DNA of 64,000 nt, from the NCBI GenBank assembly GCA_036676475.1, contig JAKFCU010000077.1, forward strand, positions 1 to 64,000. Direction: 5' to 3'. Positions 17,650-25,656 of the stretch are shown piece after piece. Numbering within the stretch: position 1 is the first letter of the stretch; each line of letters begins with the position of its first letter. The notes beneath the pieces were generated by a model. The model saw nothing but the letters and a program-made list of their open reading frames with translations, had not been told where the DNA came from and did not search any database. The position numbers and the translations under genes were made by a program. This DNA comes from LC029 sp036676475. Its GTDB lineage: Bacteria; Bacillota; Bacilli; Aneurinibacillales; RAOX-1.

Positions 17650-18591
17650 CTAACTAAATAGAGGCAATGTAACAATAACCATCATAAGAAATAAAATGGT
17701 TAAATAATTTACTGAGTAAATAAAAATCATATGAGCCCATTTTAGATCATTTTTCATAAAAAATCCGCGTATCCCCATAACTAACCAACCAACGTTAAGC
17801 AATGTAGCAATGAAAATAAATGTTGTACCAAGCGGCACTAAATAAAATGGTAATGGAAGTAAGCATGCGATATATACAACAATTTGCCGTTTTGTAAATT
17901 CAAAACCGTGTACAACAGGAAGCATCGCAACTCCAGCAGCTTTATATTCTTTACATTTCTTCATTGCTATGGCAAAAGTATGTGGCATTTGCCAAATAAA
18001 TAAGATTAGAAACAACACCATAGGAACAACGTGTAACCCTGGTTCTATGGCTGCCCAGCCAATTAACGGGGTCACTGCTCCAGAAACACTTCCAATTACT
18101 GTATTAAGTGTATATCTTCGTTTTGACCACATGGTATACAATAGAACATACGTGAACCATCCCAAAAATGCGTACATGGTTGCTTCAACTGTTGTAAAGA
18201 GTAAGATGATTAACCCAAGAACAGTAAAGGTAATTCCCATTATTAAAACTACGTTAAGCGAAATATTACCCGTTACTGTTGGACGATTTCTCGTTCTTTC
18301 CATGATGGTATCAATATCAACATCGTACCAGTTATTGAGGATAAGGGCACCAGCCATTACCATTGTACTGCCTATAATAGTTTGCAAAAATACATCCCAG
18401 TGAGCGGTAAAAGAAGTATTGGTAAAATGTAACGCTAACCAGAATCCAGTAAAAACAGGCAGGACGTTAGCAATGAGGACTCCTGCTTTAAAAAGAGCCA
18501 TGAGATCAGAAATTAAAGTAGACCTATTTCGTTCATTGGATAAAGTAGCTTTCCCAACATATTGTGGGGAAGGCATCCCAACTTTACTCAT
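17650..18591 (-). CDS. ctaB: Protohaem IX farnesyltransferase (haem O synthase)
   Basis: A 313-residue UbiA-fold prenyltransferase with about nine membrane helices. The first Asp-rich motif is plain: NNWYDVDIDTIMERTRNRP near residue 85, and the second conserved region has KRRYTLNT. It converts haem B to haem O with farnesyl diphosphate. The start ATG at 18591 follows GGGAGG by 7 nt. It is the last gene of the operon for a B-family haem-copper enzyme, suggesting that enzyme may carry haem O or A; no ctaA (haem A synthase) is present in the window. Confidence 0.93.
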   Translation of the reverse strand: MSKVGMPSPQYVGKATLSNERNRSTLISDLMALFKAGVLIANVLPVFTGFWLALHFTNTSFTAHWDVFLQTIIGSTMVMAGALILNNWYDVDIDTIMERTRNRPTVTGNISLNVVLIMGITFTVLGLIILLFTTVEATMYAFLGWFTYVLLYTMWSKRRYTLNTVIGSVSGAVTPLIGWAAIEPGLHVVPMVLFLILFIWQMPHTFAIAMKKCKEYKAAGVAMLPVVHGFEFTKRQIVVYIACLLPLPFYLVPLGTTFIFIATLLNVGWLVMGIRGFFMKNDLKWAHMIFIYSVNYLTILFLMMVIVTLPLFS

Positions 18592-18629
18592 TTCATATCC
18601 TCCCCTAGGAAATGGTACGGTATTGTAGA

Positions 18630-19193
18630 TTAAGGTGCTTCGTATTTAGATGGATCAATCATGACGATATACAGCAAATAACCAACCATGGCGATCCCTG
18701 TTGTCAAAAAACTCCAGCCAAGGGTAAGTTGATCTATTTTTAGATAGTTATTACATAATTGATCAGGTGTATAAATATAAAGTAATCCCATTCCGAGAAA
18801 CTTCACGGTAAAGCCACTGATAACCCAATTTTTCACCCTTGGCGTAAGCTTCATCCAACTATTACGCAGAGGAATTCCCGCTAAAAAGGGTAAACTGATA
18901 AATTTAAATAATTCCATACTCCACATCGTTAAAGTTTCATCCATGGAGCGTGGTATGGTCCAGTATACCACAATGATAATAAATAAAAGAATTCCGGGTA
19001 TACCGTTATGATTCCACTTTTGGAAAAAGTTAGGGAACCGCATTTCAAAAAAATGGCCCATCAAAAATCCTGCAATAACCAAAGCAGGCATTTGCATATG
19101 CATATGAGTTACCATAATGGATTCAACTAAATTCGCAACAGGGGGGAGTATTAAGAAAATATAGAACGCTAATCCTAAAATAAATTGAGTCAC
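18630..19193 (-). CDS. Multi-pass membrane protein of the haem-copper operon
   Basis: A 187-residue integral membrane protein with about five helices. A His/Met-rich stretch near residues 30-48 (THMHMQMPALVIAG...GH) could bind copper. Size, location and motif resemble the CtaG-like cytochrome oxidase assembly proteins of Bacillus, but the similarity is weak and the protein is shorter. The GTG start at 19193 is 6 nt after GGGGAG, at the end of the SCO1 gene, so translation is coupled. Position between SCO1 and ctaB suggests a role in copper delivery or assembly. Confidence 0.7.
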   Translation of the reverse strand: MTQFILGLAFYIFLILPPVANLVESIMVTHMHMQMPALVIAGFLMGHFFEMRFPNFFQKWNHNGIPGILLFIIIVVYWTIPRSMDETLTMWSMELFKFISLPFLAGIPLRNSWMKLTPRVKNWVISGFTVKFLGMGLLYIYTPDQLCNNYLKIDQLTLGWSFLTTGIAMVGYLLYIVMIDPSKYEAP

Positions 19194-19196
19194 CCT

Positions 19197-19823
19197 TTAC
19201 TCCCCCTTTTCAAGAATATTTAAAACCTTACTAGCTGCCTCATTCGTTTTTGTATAATCCATAACTTCAGCTAATCTTCCATTTTTATCCACTAAATAAA
19301 ACGCAGAATTATGCGTGAAATTTCCAAATCCATCAGGAATAACAACGACACCAAACGCATGGAGTAAAGAATCCAATTCCGTTTTACGGGTAATCCTTGC
19401 CATTCTCCAAGTTTCTCCATCGCTTTTAAAATAGTCTTTATATTTGTCTAAGGTAGCTGGGTCATCTCTTGTTGGATCAAAACTAATGCTCAAAAATGTA
19501 ATGTCTTTTCCTAAATATTTTTTGGGTATTTTCTTATAAACTTCAGCCATGTTCATTTCTAACTGTGGGCAAACCGTTGTACAAGATGTATAAAGAAAGG
19601 TAATCAAAACATACTGATCCTCAAACTCAGAAAAAGAGTAGATCCGCCCTTTGCTATCTTCGATCGTAACATCAGGAAATTCCGGCTTATTTTCATTGAG
19701 TTGATTCAATCTCGCAGTTTCCTCGGTAAAAGCACGGAATCCATCCGTTCCCATATAAAATAGTGCAAATCCAAACAATAAAACAAGAATCACAGCGATA
19801 GTATTATGACGATTTTTGATCAA
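19197..19823 (-). CDS. SCO1/SenC-family copper chaperone
   Basis: An about 208-residue membrane-anchored thioredoxin-fold protein. The copper-binding motif is TSCTTVCPQ (Cys-x3-Cys, about residue 85), with the later His in HNSAFYLVD. SCO proteins deliver copper to, or reduce, the CuA centre of subunit II; a CuA subunit is encoded two genes upstream. The TTG at 19823 is favoured because AAGGGAAG is 8 nt ahead; the GTG at 19832 abuts that site. The N-terminal helix serves as signal anchor facing outside. Confidence 0.88.
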   Translation of the reverse strand: MIKNRHNTIAVILVLLFGFALFYMGTDGFRAFTEETARLNQLNENKPEFPDVTIEDSKGRIYSFSEFEDQYVLITFLYTSCTTVCPQLEMNMAEVYKKIPKKYLGKDITFLSISFDPTRDDPATLDKYKDYFKSDGETWRMARITRKTELDSLLHAFGVVVIPDGFGNFTHNSAFYLVDKNGRLAEVMDYTKTNEAASKVLNILEKGE

Positions 19824-19864
19824 GGAGATCACTTCCCTTATCTTGCTTTTTTCCTAATTAGCAT

Positions 19865-19898
19865 AAAGAGATAGCCCTATCCTACGAGCTATCTCTTT
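19865..19898 (-). terminator. Intercistronic hairpin after subunit I
   Basis: AAAGAGATAGC pairs with GCTATCTCTTT. It sits between the subunit I stop (19911) and the SCO1 start. Only a short T-run follows, so it may be a leaky terminator giving more structural subunits than assembly factors. Confidence 0.6.
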
Positions 19899-19910
19899 AT
19901 CATTAATCCA

Positions 19911-21608
19911 TTACCACGTTTTAAATCCTGGAGATCCAGGAGGTGCATTTACGATCATATCAGTTAGCGGTACAACATAAGCCATGGCTACAACGATGAT
20001 CAATAATACAACCCAAAGTCCCCAACGCTCTGTCCAATAAGGAGTAACATCTCCCTCTTCCGCTTCAGCAACAGGGAATTCGGTTTGTCCTTTTGGTGCT
20101 AAGAACATCATATTAAATACAGCATACACTTGAAGAATTACAGCAATAAAGAGTATTACGCCACCAATGGCAATAGCAGTATTGTAAGGACTCCAGCTTA
20201 ATGCTGTTGCATTGTCAAAATAGGTTGTAAAGGAAGTTCTGCGAGGAGATCCAAACAATCCTGAAGTATGCATAGCTGTTGACATGATGATCATACCAAC
20301 AGACCACATTATCGTTTGGATTATACCCAATTTATTAATTTGTGGCGTTAATACACGACCAGATACATAAGGAACTAACCAATAACTTACTCCAAAGAAT
20401 GTCATAATGACAGCCATACCTAAGGTGATATGGAAATGCCCTACAATCCACATCGTATTGTGAACGACTTGGTCTAATTTCTCTGTACTTTGTGCAATAC
20501 CACCGGCACCAGCTGGGGCAAAAGCTAACATCCCAATGAATACGGATAGGAAACGAACATCACCCCATGGCAATTTTTTATACCATCCAAGTGCTCCTTT
20601 TCCGCCTTGTTGTCTTGCTGTTTTTTCAAATACGGCAAACAACGCGTATGCGGTCATTAAAGATGGGAATCCAATAGCTAGACTCATAAATACGTGCATA
20701 AATTTAATGGGTTCGGAAATTCCTGGATCAATAATCTGATGGTGGAATCCACCCGTGATGTTCATAATAACTAATGCAATTATTACGACACGAGTTAAGA
20801 GATCGCTCCAGCGTCTTCCGCCGATGAGTTTTGGTGCAACAACATACCATACAGAAACCGCTGTTAAATACCAAATATTTACTAACGTATGTCCAAATGC
20901 CCAGAATAGGGTACGTGCAACCAGAACATTAATGGTTTCAACCCATCCGAAAGCCCATGGAATAATCATAACAAGAACTTCGAATGCTACAGGAAGACTT
21001 GCAAAGAATAAGAGTGTAAATACACCCGTTGCAAAATAAGATAAAATTGGTACATGTTTACCAGGGTTTTTCTTTCTCCAGTTTGCAACTTGGATCCATC
21101 CACCAAATACACACATCCATACACCCACTACGATTAATGCCAAACCAACATAGAACCATGGTGAAGCTTTCATTGGCGGATAGAAAGTATACATGACGGA
21201 TGCCTGACCGGACAAGATCGGAATAACAGCTAACACAAATCCGACGATCTTTAATACGAAACCAGTCCATGCAAACTTTCTAACTTTAGGAAGAAGTCCG
21301 CCTAACGTGTGGGACATACCGGCATAAAAGTAACCAATAGTAAAGAAGGCCATTAACACGACAACCAATAGCACCCCGTGTGCGGTTAGTACTTTATAAT
21401 AATTAAGCCATGATGGCAGTTCTAATAGTCCTCCACGGTTTAAGGCCTGTAATAATCCAAAAAGACCACCTAATAGCAATGCTGTAAAGGCGACAAATAA
21501 ATAGGTTTTAGAAAATAGAGCATCCTCAGGACTGATTCCTAACACTTTATTTGTTTTTTCTTTTAAGCTTTGCAGTTTTGCTTTATCTTGATATTCTTTT
21601 GTAGCCAC
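19911..21608 (-). CDS. B-family haem-copper subunit I lacking the active-site Tyr; probable CuA-type NO reductase
   Basis: A 565-residue, 13-14-helix protein closest in pattern to ba3-type (B-family) oxidase subunit I. All metal ligands are present: His77 (low-spin haem), His240, His289 and His290 (CuB/FeB), His391 and His393 (haems). The redox-active Tyr that follows the first CuB His by four positions in B-family oxidases (His-Pro-x-x-Tyr) is replaced: here it is HTLVN, with Asn244 (codon 20877-20879). Loss of this Tyr is the usual mark of NO reductases in the superfamily. With the CuA subunit II it matches the concept of the Bacillus azotoformans CuA-NOR (called bNOR by some authors). GTG start 9 nt after GGAGG. 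An Fnr-like promoter precedes the operon. An unusual oxygen reductase is the alternative. Confidence 0.85.
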   Translation of the reverse strand: MATKEYQDKAKLQSLKEKTNKVLGISPEDALFSKTYLFVAFTALLLGGLFGLLQALNRGGLLELPSWLNYYKVLTAHGVLLVVVLMAFFTIGYFYAGMSHTLGGLLPKVRKFAWTGFVLKIVGFVLAVIPILSGQASVMYTFYPPMKASPWFYVGLALIVVGVWMCVFGGWIQVANWRKKNPGKHVPILSYFATGVFTLLFFASLPVAFEVLVMIIPWAFGWVETINVLVARTLFWAFGHTLVNIWYLTAVSVWYVVAPKLIGGRRWSDLLTRVVIIALVIMNITGGFHHQIIDPGISEPIKFMHVFMSLAIGFPSLMTAYALFAVFEKTARQQGGKGALGWYKKLPWGDVRFLSVFIGMLAFAPAGAGGIAQSTEKLDQVVHNTMWIVGHFHITLGMAVIMTFFGVSYWLVPYVSGRVLTPQINKLGIIQTIMWSVGMIIMSTAMHTSGLFGSPRRTSFTTYFDNATALSWSPYNTAIAIGGVILFIAVILQVYAVFNMMFLAPKGQTEFPVAEAEEGDVTPYWTERWGLWVVLLIIVVAMAYVVPLTDMIVNAPPGSPGFKTW

Positions 21609-21623
21609 TTTGTCTTCCCTCCT

Positions 21624-22085
21624 TTACTTAACCGTAATAGTAGTAGCCATTAATTGGTGACCAGCACCACAATATTCGTTACATAACACTAAATATTCAC
21701 CTGATTCATCAAATTTTTGAGTGATCTTGGTAACATATCCTGGCAAGATCATGGCATTGGTGTTAGTCCCAGCCACTTGGAACCCGTGAACGACATCTTT
21801 TGAAGTTAACGTGAAGTGTACTGTTGAACCAGCTGGCACTTCAATTTTAGCTGGATTAAAGCTGAAAATTTGTAGAGTCATGACAACTTCGTATTCTTTT
21901 TCCCCAATTTGTTTAACACCCGGTTGATCAAATGGTGCGGTTTGATCAACTTTTTGTGGATCAATGGTTTCTCTACTACTTGGAGGTGCCATCCCCAATG
22001 CAAATGTTTGATAACCAGTAGCTAACATGAACAACATGATCATACCGAAACTTAAAGTAAGCCATATTTTTTCTGAGCGATGCAT
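21624..22085 (-). CDS. CuA-containing subunit II of the B-family enzyme
   Basis: A 153-residue protein with one N-terminal membrane helix and an outside cupredoxin domain. CuA ligands are complete: His in DVVHGF, then CNEYCGAGHQLM (Cys-x3-Cys-x3-His-x2-Met) near the C-terminus. It accepts electrons, probably from a cytochrome c, and passes them to subunit I. Length and the single helix are typical of B-family subunit II. It sits 15 nt upstream of subunit I, with GGGGGAAGAG ahead of its ATG, directly after the subunit IIa gene. Confidence 0.92.
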   Translation of the reverse strand: MHRSEKIWLTLSFGMIMLFMLATGYQTFALGMAPPSSRETIDPQKVDQTAPFDQPGVKQIGEKEYEVVMTLQIFSFNPAKIEVPAGSTVHFTLTSKDVVHGFQVAGTNTNAMILPGYVTKITQKFDESGEYLVLCNEYCGAGHQLMATTITVK

Positions 22086-22098
22086 TTTCTCTTCCCCC

Positions 22099-22248
22099 CT
22101 ATACTCTAGCCATATATAGCCCGTAAAGCACTATATACGTAATAAGAATTACTGCTCCAACCACTCCTACGGAAATAGCTGTTCCTTTTAATGAAGTTAC
22201 GTTCTCTCCATCTAGCTTTGCTTCGTGGTTTTTCTTTTTGGACCCCAT
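22099..22248 (-). CDS. Haem-copper subunit IIa, 49-residue membrane peptide
   Basis: A short frame from ATG 22248 (GGAGG 10 nt upstream) to TAG 22099. The product has a charged N-terminus containing KLDGENVTSLKGT, a pattern typical of ba3-type subunit IIa peptides, followed by one membrane helix (about residues 22-45). Subunit IIa supplies the helix that larger subunit II proteins carry themselves. It is the first gene of the operon, 13 nt ahead of subunit II. Confidence 0.8.
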   Translation of the reverse strand: MGSKKKNHEAKLDGENVTSLKGTAISVGVVGAVILITYIVLYGLYMARV

Positions 22249-22281
22249 CAAAATTCAACCTCCTATTTTTTTAACTGTAAT

Positions 22282-22327
22282 AATATAGTAAATAATAATT
22301 GCTAAAAAAGAAGTGAGTGATATCACA
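22282..22327 (-). promoter_or_regulatory. Fnr-type box with -10 element ahead of the B-family operon
   Basis: Read on the minus strand, TGTGA-TATCAC-TCACT (22327-22312) matches the Bacillus Fnr consensus TGTGA-N6-TCACA at 9 of 10 positions. A -10-like TATATT lies at 22287-22282, placing the box close to -41.5, the class-II activator position. The ATG of subunit IIa is about 30 nt beyond the inferred start site. Confidence 0.65.
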
Positions 22328-22398
22328 ATTAATAAAGTAAAAATAATAATTACTGTATCAATCGTTTTCCAAAAAGAAATTAGTTCAATAATTACTCT

Positions 22399-22449
22399 AA
22401 AAAAAACTGTCCCAAGTGTATACCATTCATTTGCATACACTTGGGACAG
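22399..22449 (-). terminator. Strong terminator of the gamma-glutamylcyclotransferase-like gene
   Basis: CTGTCCCAAGTGTA (22407-22420) pairs with TACACTTGGGACAG (22436-22449) and is followed on the minus strand by T8. It separates the upstream gene from the Fnr-controlled operon. Confidence 0.9.
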
Positions 22450-22464
22450 CTTCGAACATTTTTG

Positions 22465-22497
22465 GCAGAAACAGACCGGTTGACGGTCAATTTCTGC
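22465..22497. other. Nested hairpin between a gene and its terminator
   Basis: GCAGAAA (22465-22471) pairs with TTTCTGC (22491-22497), and inside it GACCG pairs with CGGTC around GTTGA. No T-run on either side. It lies in the 3' untranslated part of the preceding gene; function unknown. Confidence 0.5.
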
Positions 22498-22548
22498 TTG
22501 AAAATCACCGGTACCGACAAAGAGTGTAGCGGACTAAAAAAGCTATCT

Positions 22549-22926
22549 TCACTTCTTCCAGTCTCCACTCTCTATAACCGCTAGGTCTAATACTTGGTCC
22601 TTAGAAAACACATAAAGGTATGCTAAAAATACGGAATCTTCGGCATAAATTGGTTGAATAATCCGATCGTAAAGATTATTTTTGCCTTGCTCATCATACT
22701 CTTCCAATACATCCAGACGTTTAAGCTCTTCATCCTTCACCGCATAGAGTTCACCGATCACTCGTTCTTGTGTATGAGGAATCATACAGGGATAGCCATG
22801 TCCCGTGTCAAAGAGTCTTCCATATGTCCAGCAATCTGATAAGACGAGATCAGCATCGCTAAGAAGACTATGGTTACTCTCTCCTTTGCGTAATGTGCCG
22901 TAGACAAAAACAAGATGCTTTCTCAT
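22549..22926 (-). CDS. Gamma-glutamylcyclotransferase-like (AIG2/YtfP) protein
   Basis: A 125-residue protein of the GGCT/AIG2 fold. The diagnostic N-terminal YGTLRKGESNH loop is present, and the conserved acidic residue lies in the LDVLEEYDE region. Family members open gamma-glutamyl amides to 5-oxoproline or act as related cyclotransferases; the substrate here is unknown. The ATG at 22926 has GGGGG 5 nt upstream. It is a single-gene unit ending at the strong 22.4 kb terminator, unrelated in function to its neighbours. Confidence 0.88.
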   Translation of the reverse strand: MRKHLVFVYGTLRKGESNHSLLSDADLVLSDCWTYGRLFDTGHGYPCMIPHTQERVIGELYAVKDEELKRLDVLEEYDEQGKNNLYDRIIQPIYAEDSVFLAYLYVFSKDQVLDLAVIESGDWKK

Positions 22927-23031
22927 TGTGACCCCCTGTACTTATGGTGGCGTAACATAAGTGGCTCCATATTTTATGCACTTGTTAGTATGGTTAAACC
23001 ATTTGTTAGAATGAATTCCCTTCTTGGATGT

Positions 23032-23063
23032 TAAAAGCCCTTCGATTATAACAGCGAAGGGCT
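23032..23063 (-). terminator. Terminator of the cobalamin-riboswitch operon
   Basis: AGCCCTTCG (23036-23044) pairs with CGAAGGGCT (23055-23063), followed on the minus strand by TTTTAAC. It lies about 100 nt after the LonB-like gene; TTTTT also follows on the plus strand. Confidence 0.75.
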
Positions 23064-23165
23064 ACAATTTTTAACCAATCAATGGGAATTTAATACAGAT
23101 TAACTTATGGTATCTGTTTCAGACAAATTCCAAGTTTCGGGTGGTGTCAGGTGCTGATATCGTCC

Positions 23166-25451
23166 CTACTGTATTAACTGTATCGCATGATATACTTCAT
23201 CTAAAGTGTTCACCCAAATAAATTCGATATCTGCGGGAATATCATTCGTCCGATTAGCTGTTGGAGCTACAATTTTCCTTATTCCCAAACGTTTTGCGGC
23301 TTTTATTTTTTTCTCAAAGTAAGTCGTTTCCGAAACCACTCCCTTGATGTTTACACGACCGCAGACAGCCACAGCATCAGGCAATACGATATGTTTTTTG
23401 GCTAATATCGCTGCCACCATTACCGCAAGACTTACTTCATCTAGTGTTTCTCCTCGCCCGGCACCTTCAATCTGAATATAGTATCTGCCATACAACTGTA
23501 ATCGGTTTAAAGCCGCTTCTATGATCAACTCATCGCCATTCTTCAACCAGGCTTCTGCTAGTTTGAGCTCCACATTATCGAACGGTTGTACAGCTGAAGA
23601 AACTTGAACAATGTGTCCGATAACTTCCGATATGCATAGCGCGTGAACAACACCAGAACACGGTTCGAAAGTAGATGTCTTTCCAACACTATGTTCCTCA
23701 AATATTTGCTCTTCTAGGGATCGAGATACTCGAAGCGCTTGTTGGACATGCTCCCTTTCAACAAGTGGCGAAGAAGATAGAATGGCGATATCTCCAGCGG
23801 AACGTATAAGTCCACCTAGTTCTCGAAATCGTGTGGTCAGCTGCTGGCGATGAGGCGACATTTCTTTTGCCCTCTCTATAACTACCTCGACTGCTTCACG
23901 GGTGAAGTGAGGTATTTTCCCATCCCTGCGGATTTCTTGTGCTACAAATAGAGCCAATTTGTAGCGATTATCAGCGGTATCAGTCATCGACGTCTTCGTA
24001 TAGACCTCATAACCGTATCCGCGAATCCTTGACCGCAGTGCGGGATGAATCTTCTCTACATCAGGGAAATTACCAGCTATCACCATAATAAAATCACTTG
24101 GGACAGGTTCTGTACGTATCATCGCTCCGCTGGAACCTGGAGATCGTCCTGTGATAGCCAGTTTTTTCTCTTGAAAGGCAGTAAGCAAGGCTTGTTGTGA
24201 TTCGATCGAGAGAGTAGACACTTCATCGATGAAAAGAACGCCCTGATGAGCAAGGTGAATGGCACCTGGTTCGACCAAGTGATGTGGCATAACTTCTAAG
24301 CCCCCTGATTGATAAGGGTCATGGCGGACATCTCCTAGGAGTGCCCCTGCGTGCAATCCAGTGGCATCAAGAAAAGGGGCTTGCTTTTTGTTGGAATTGT
24401 TTACTAAATATTTAGGTATTTCATTGACCGGTTTATCTTTCATCGATTTGGAGAACCAATATAAAAGTCCCACCACGATGACCCCAGCCATCAAATACAC
24501 GGGATCGTTTCGGGTAATGTAGTAGAAGAAGGTGACAAATAAAGAAACCAAATAAGCAAATCTTATCACCCAGCGGAAAGAAGCAACGCTTGCCTGTGCT
24601 TCCTTTTCGTGCTGTCGAATGTAGGTTTCTGCTGCACCTGCGGGTAGCCTTCTAATCTTGGGAACATTTCTCCCCTTCTCTCCCGCTTCCACAATGATGT
24701 CTTCTAATGTGGAAGCAGGCAACAGCTCTGCCATTGCTTGCCCCAGCATACTTTTCCCTGTTCCCGGCTCGCCAATCAGAAGCACGGAACGGTATTGTCG
24801 AGCAGCGAGCTTGATGATTTCTATGGCATGATCTTGCCCAACCACTTGATCAATAAGCCTAGCAGGAACAGGGAGAGCTTCTGTCGTGGTAAAGTCTTCT
24901 ACTCGATTAGAAGGAGCATCGTCTTGCACAAGGTGGGGTGATATGTAATTCTCATATATGGATTTTACTTTTACGGAAGAGTCATTCTTTATCTGCTCCA
25001 ATACGCCAAGAAGCTCTCTGCGTTCTTTTTGTTTTTTCAATAATTTGATGAATGTCATCGCTGCTGTTTGACGTACATTCTCAGAAGAGTGGGAAAATGC
25101 CTTTTCCCACGAATTCCATACTGCATCAAAGTTTTTTTCGGCGGCAAATGTAATTCCTTTCGCTGTCCCTTCCCTCACATATAGGTTTTCGTCGTCCGCC
25201 AGTTTAAACCAAACTTCCACCGCTTGATCAGCCTTTTCTGGTATTAACCTTCCCATTTCCCTGCCTGCCAAGTACCGCAGCACCCAACGAGAATCATCGC
25301 TAAACGCGCATAACCGGAAAAAGAGCTGATCTGGATGTTTGTCATATAAACGCATAAATATAGAAATGGTCTGTTCAAGTGCCCGCACTTGTCGTTTCTG
25401 GGCAAAACGGTTCATTACGTTAGAGAAAATTCGAATCAAAAGATTATTCAA
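23166..25451 (-). CDS. Membrane-anchored LonB-like AAA+ protease with N-terminal HEAT-like region
   Basis: About 761 residues (numbers below follow a longer frame from 25463). Residues 25-175 form an alpha-helical HEAT-repeat-like region. The AAA+ module has Walker A GEPGTGKS (231-238) and Walker B LFIDE (410-414), with GDVRHDPYQSGGLEV just before it, as in archaeal-type LonB. Two membrane helices (about 295-340) are inserted between the Walker motifs, also as in LonB. The C-terminal domain resembles a Lon protease fold (IEGAGRGETLDEVSLAV), with Ser and a later Lys in FEKKIKAAKRLG that could form the dyad, though the usual PKDGPSAG is not kept. Start: TTG 25451 follows AAGGTGG by 8 nt; GTG 25463 lacks a site. 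It is the last gene of a B12-riboswitch operon right after cbtB, an unexpected partner. Confidence 0.82.
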   Translation of the reverse strand: MNNLLIRIFSNVMNRFAQKRQVRALEQTISIFMRLYDKHPDQLFFRLCAFSDDSRWVLRYLAGREMGRLIPEKADQAVEVWFKLADDENLYVREGTAKGITFAAEKNFDAVWNSWEKAFSHSSENVRQTAAMTFIKLLKKQKERRELLGVLEQIKNDSSVKVKSIYENYISPHLVQDDAPSNRVEDFTTTEALPVPARLIDQVVGQDHAIEIIKLAARQYRSVLLIGEPGTGKSMLGQAMAELLPASTLEDIIVEAGEKGRNVPKIRRLPAGAAETYIRQHEKEAQASVASFRWVIRFAYLVSLFVTFFYYITRNDPVYLMAGVIVVGLLYWFSKSMKDKPVNEIPKYLVNNSNKKQAPFLDATGLHAGALLGDVRHDPYQSGGLEVMPHHLVEPGAIHLAHQGVLFIDEVSTLSIESQQALLTAFQEKKLAITGRSPGSSGAMIRTEPVPSDFIMVIAGNFPDVEKIHPALRSRIRGYGYEVYTKTSMTDTADNRYKLALFVAQEIRRDGKIPHFTREAVEVVIERAKEMSPHRQQLTTRFRELGGLIRSAGDIAILSSSPLVEREHVQQALRVSRSLEEQIFEEHSVGKTSTFEPCSGVVHALCISEVIGHIVQVSSAVQPFDNVELKLAEAWLKNGDELIIEAALNRLQLYGRYYIQIEGAGRGETLDEVSLAVMVAAILAKKHIVLPDAVAVCGRVNIKGVVSETTYFEKKIKAAKRLGIRKIVAPTANRTNDIPADIEFIWVNTLDEVYHAIQLIQ

Positions 25452-25464
25452 AGAATAGACCACC

Positions 25465-25656
25465 TTAATGGCATGGAATGAACATTAACGCATGCCGTAA
25501 TTCATGAAGGGTATCGTGCACGGGAGCATAACTTGAAAAAAGGGCTGTATAAATTACGACCCCTGCCAGGAAAGCAACCGCAGTTAATTGCATCGGGAGT
25601 GAAATGAAAACATTTTTAAAACCCGTTTTCTTTGTATGTTCAAAATTATAGGACAT
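25465..25656 (-). CDS. cbtB: CbtB-like cobalt transporter subunit
   Basis: A 63-residue protein with one membrane helix (about residues 22-42) and a C-terminal His-rich end, HDTLHELRHALMFIPCH. This ending is the hallmark of CbtB (proposed cobalt transporter subunit), whose members finish with His-x3-His-x2-Arg-His...Pro-Cys-His. The start has GGAG 9 nt upstream and overlaps the preceding gene by 11 nt. CbtB normally pairs with the larger CbtA; none is present here. Control by a cobalamin riboswitch supports a role in cobalt uptake. Confidence 0.82.
   Translation of the reverse strand: MSYNFEHTKKTGFKNVFISLPMQLTAVAFLAGVVIYTALFSSYAPVHDTLHELRHALMFIPCH

Noticed and set aside
22255..22440. 61-codon hydrophobic frame upstream of the subunit IIa gene
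   Set aside because: It begins inside the strong minus-strand terminator hairpin and contains the Fnr-like promoter; no ribosome site. Better explained as promoter DNA.
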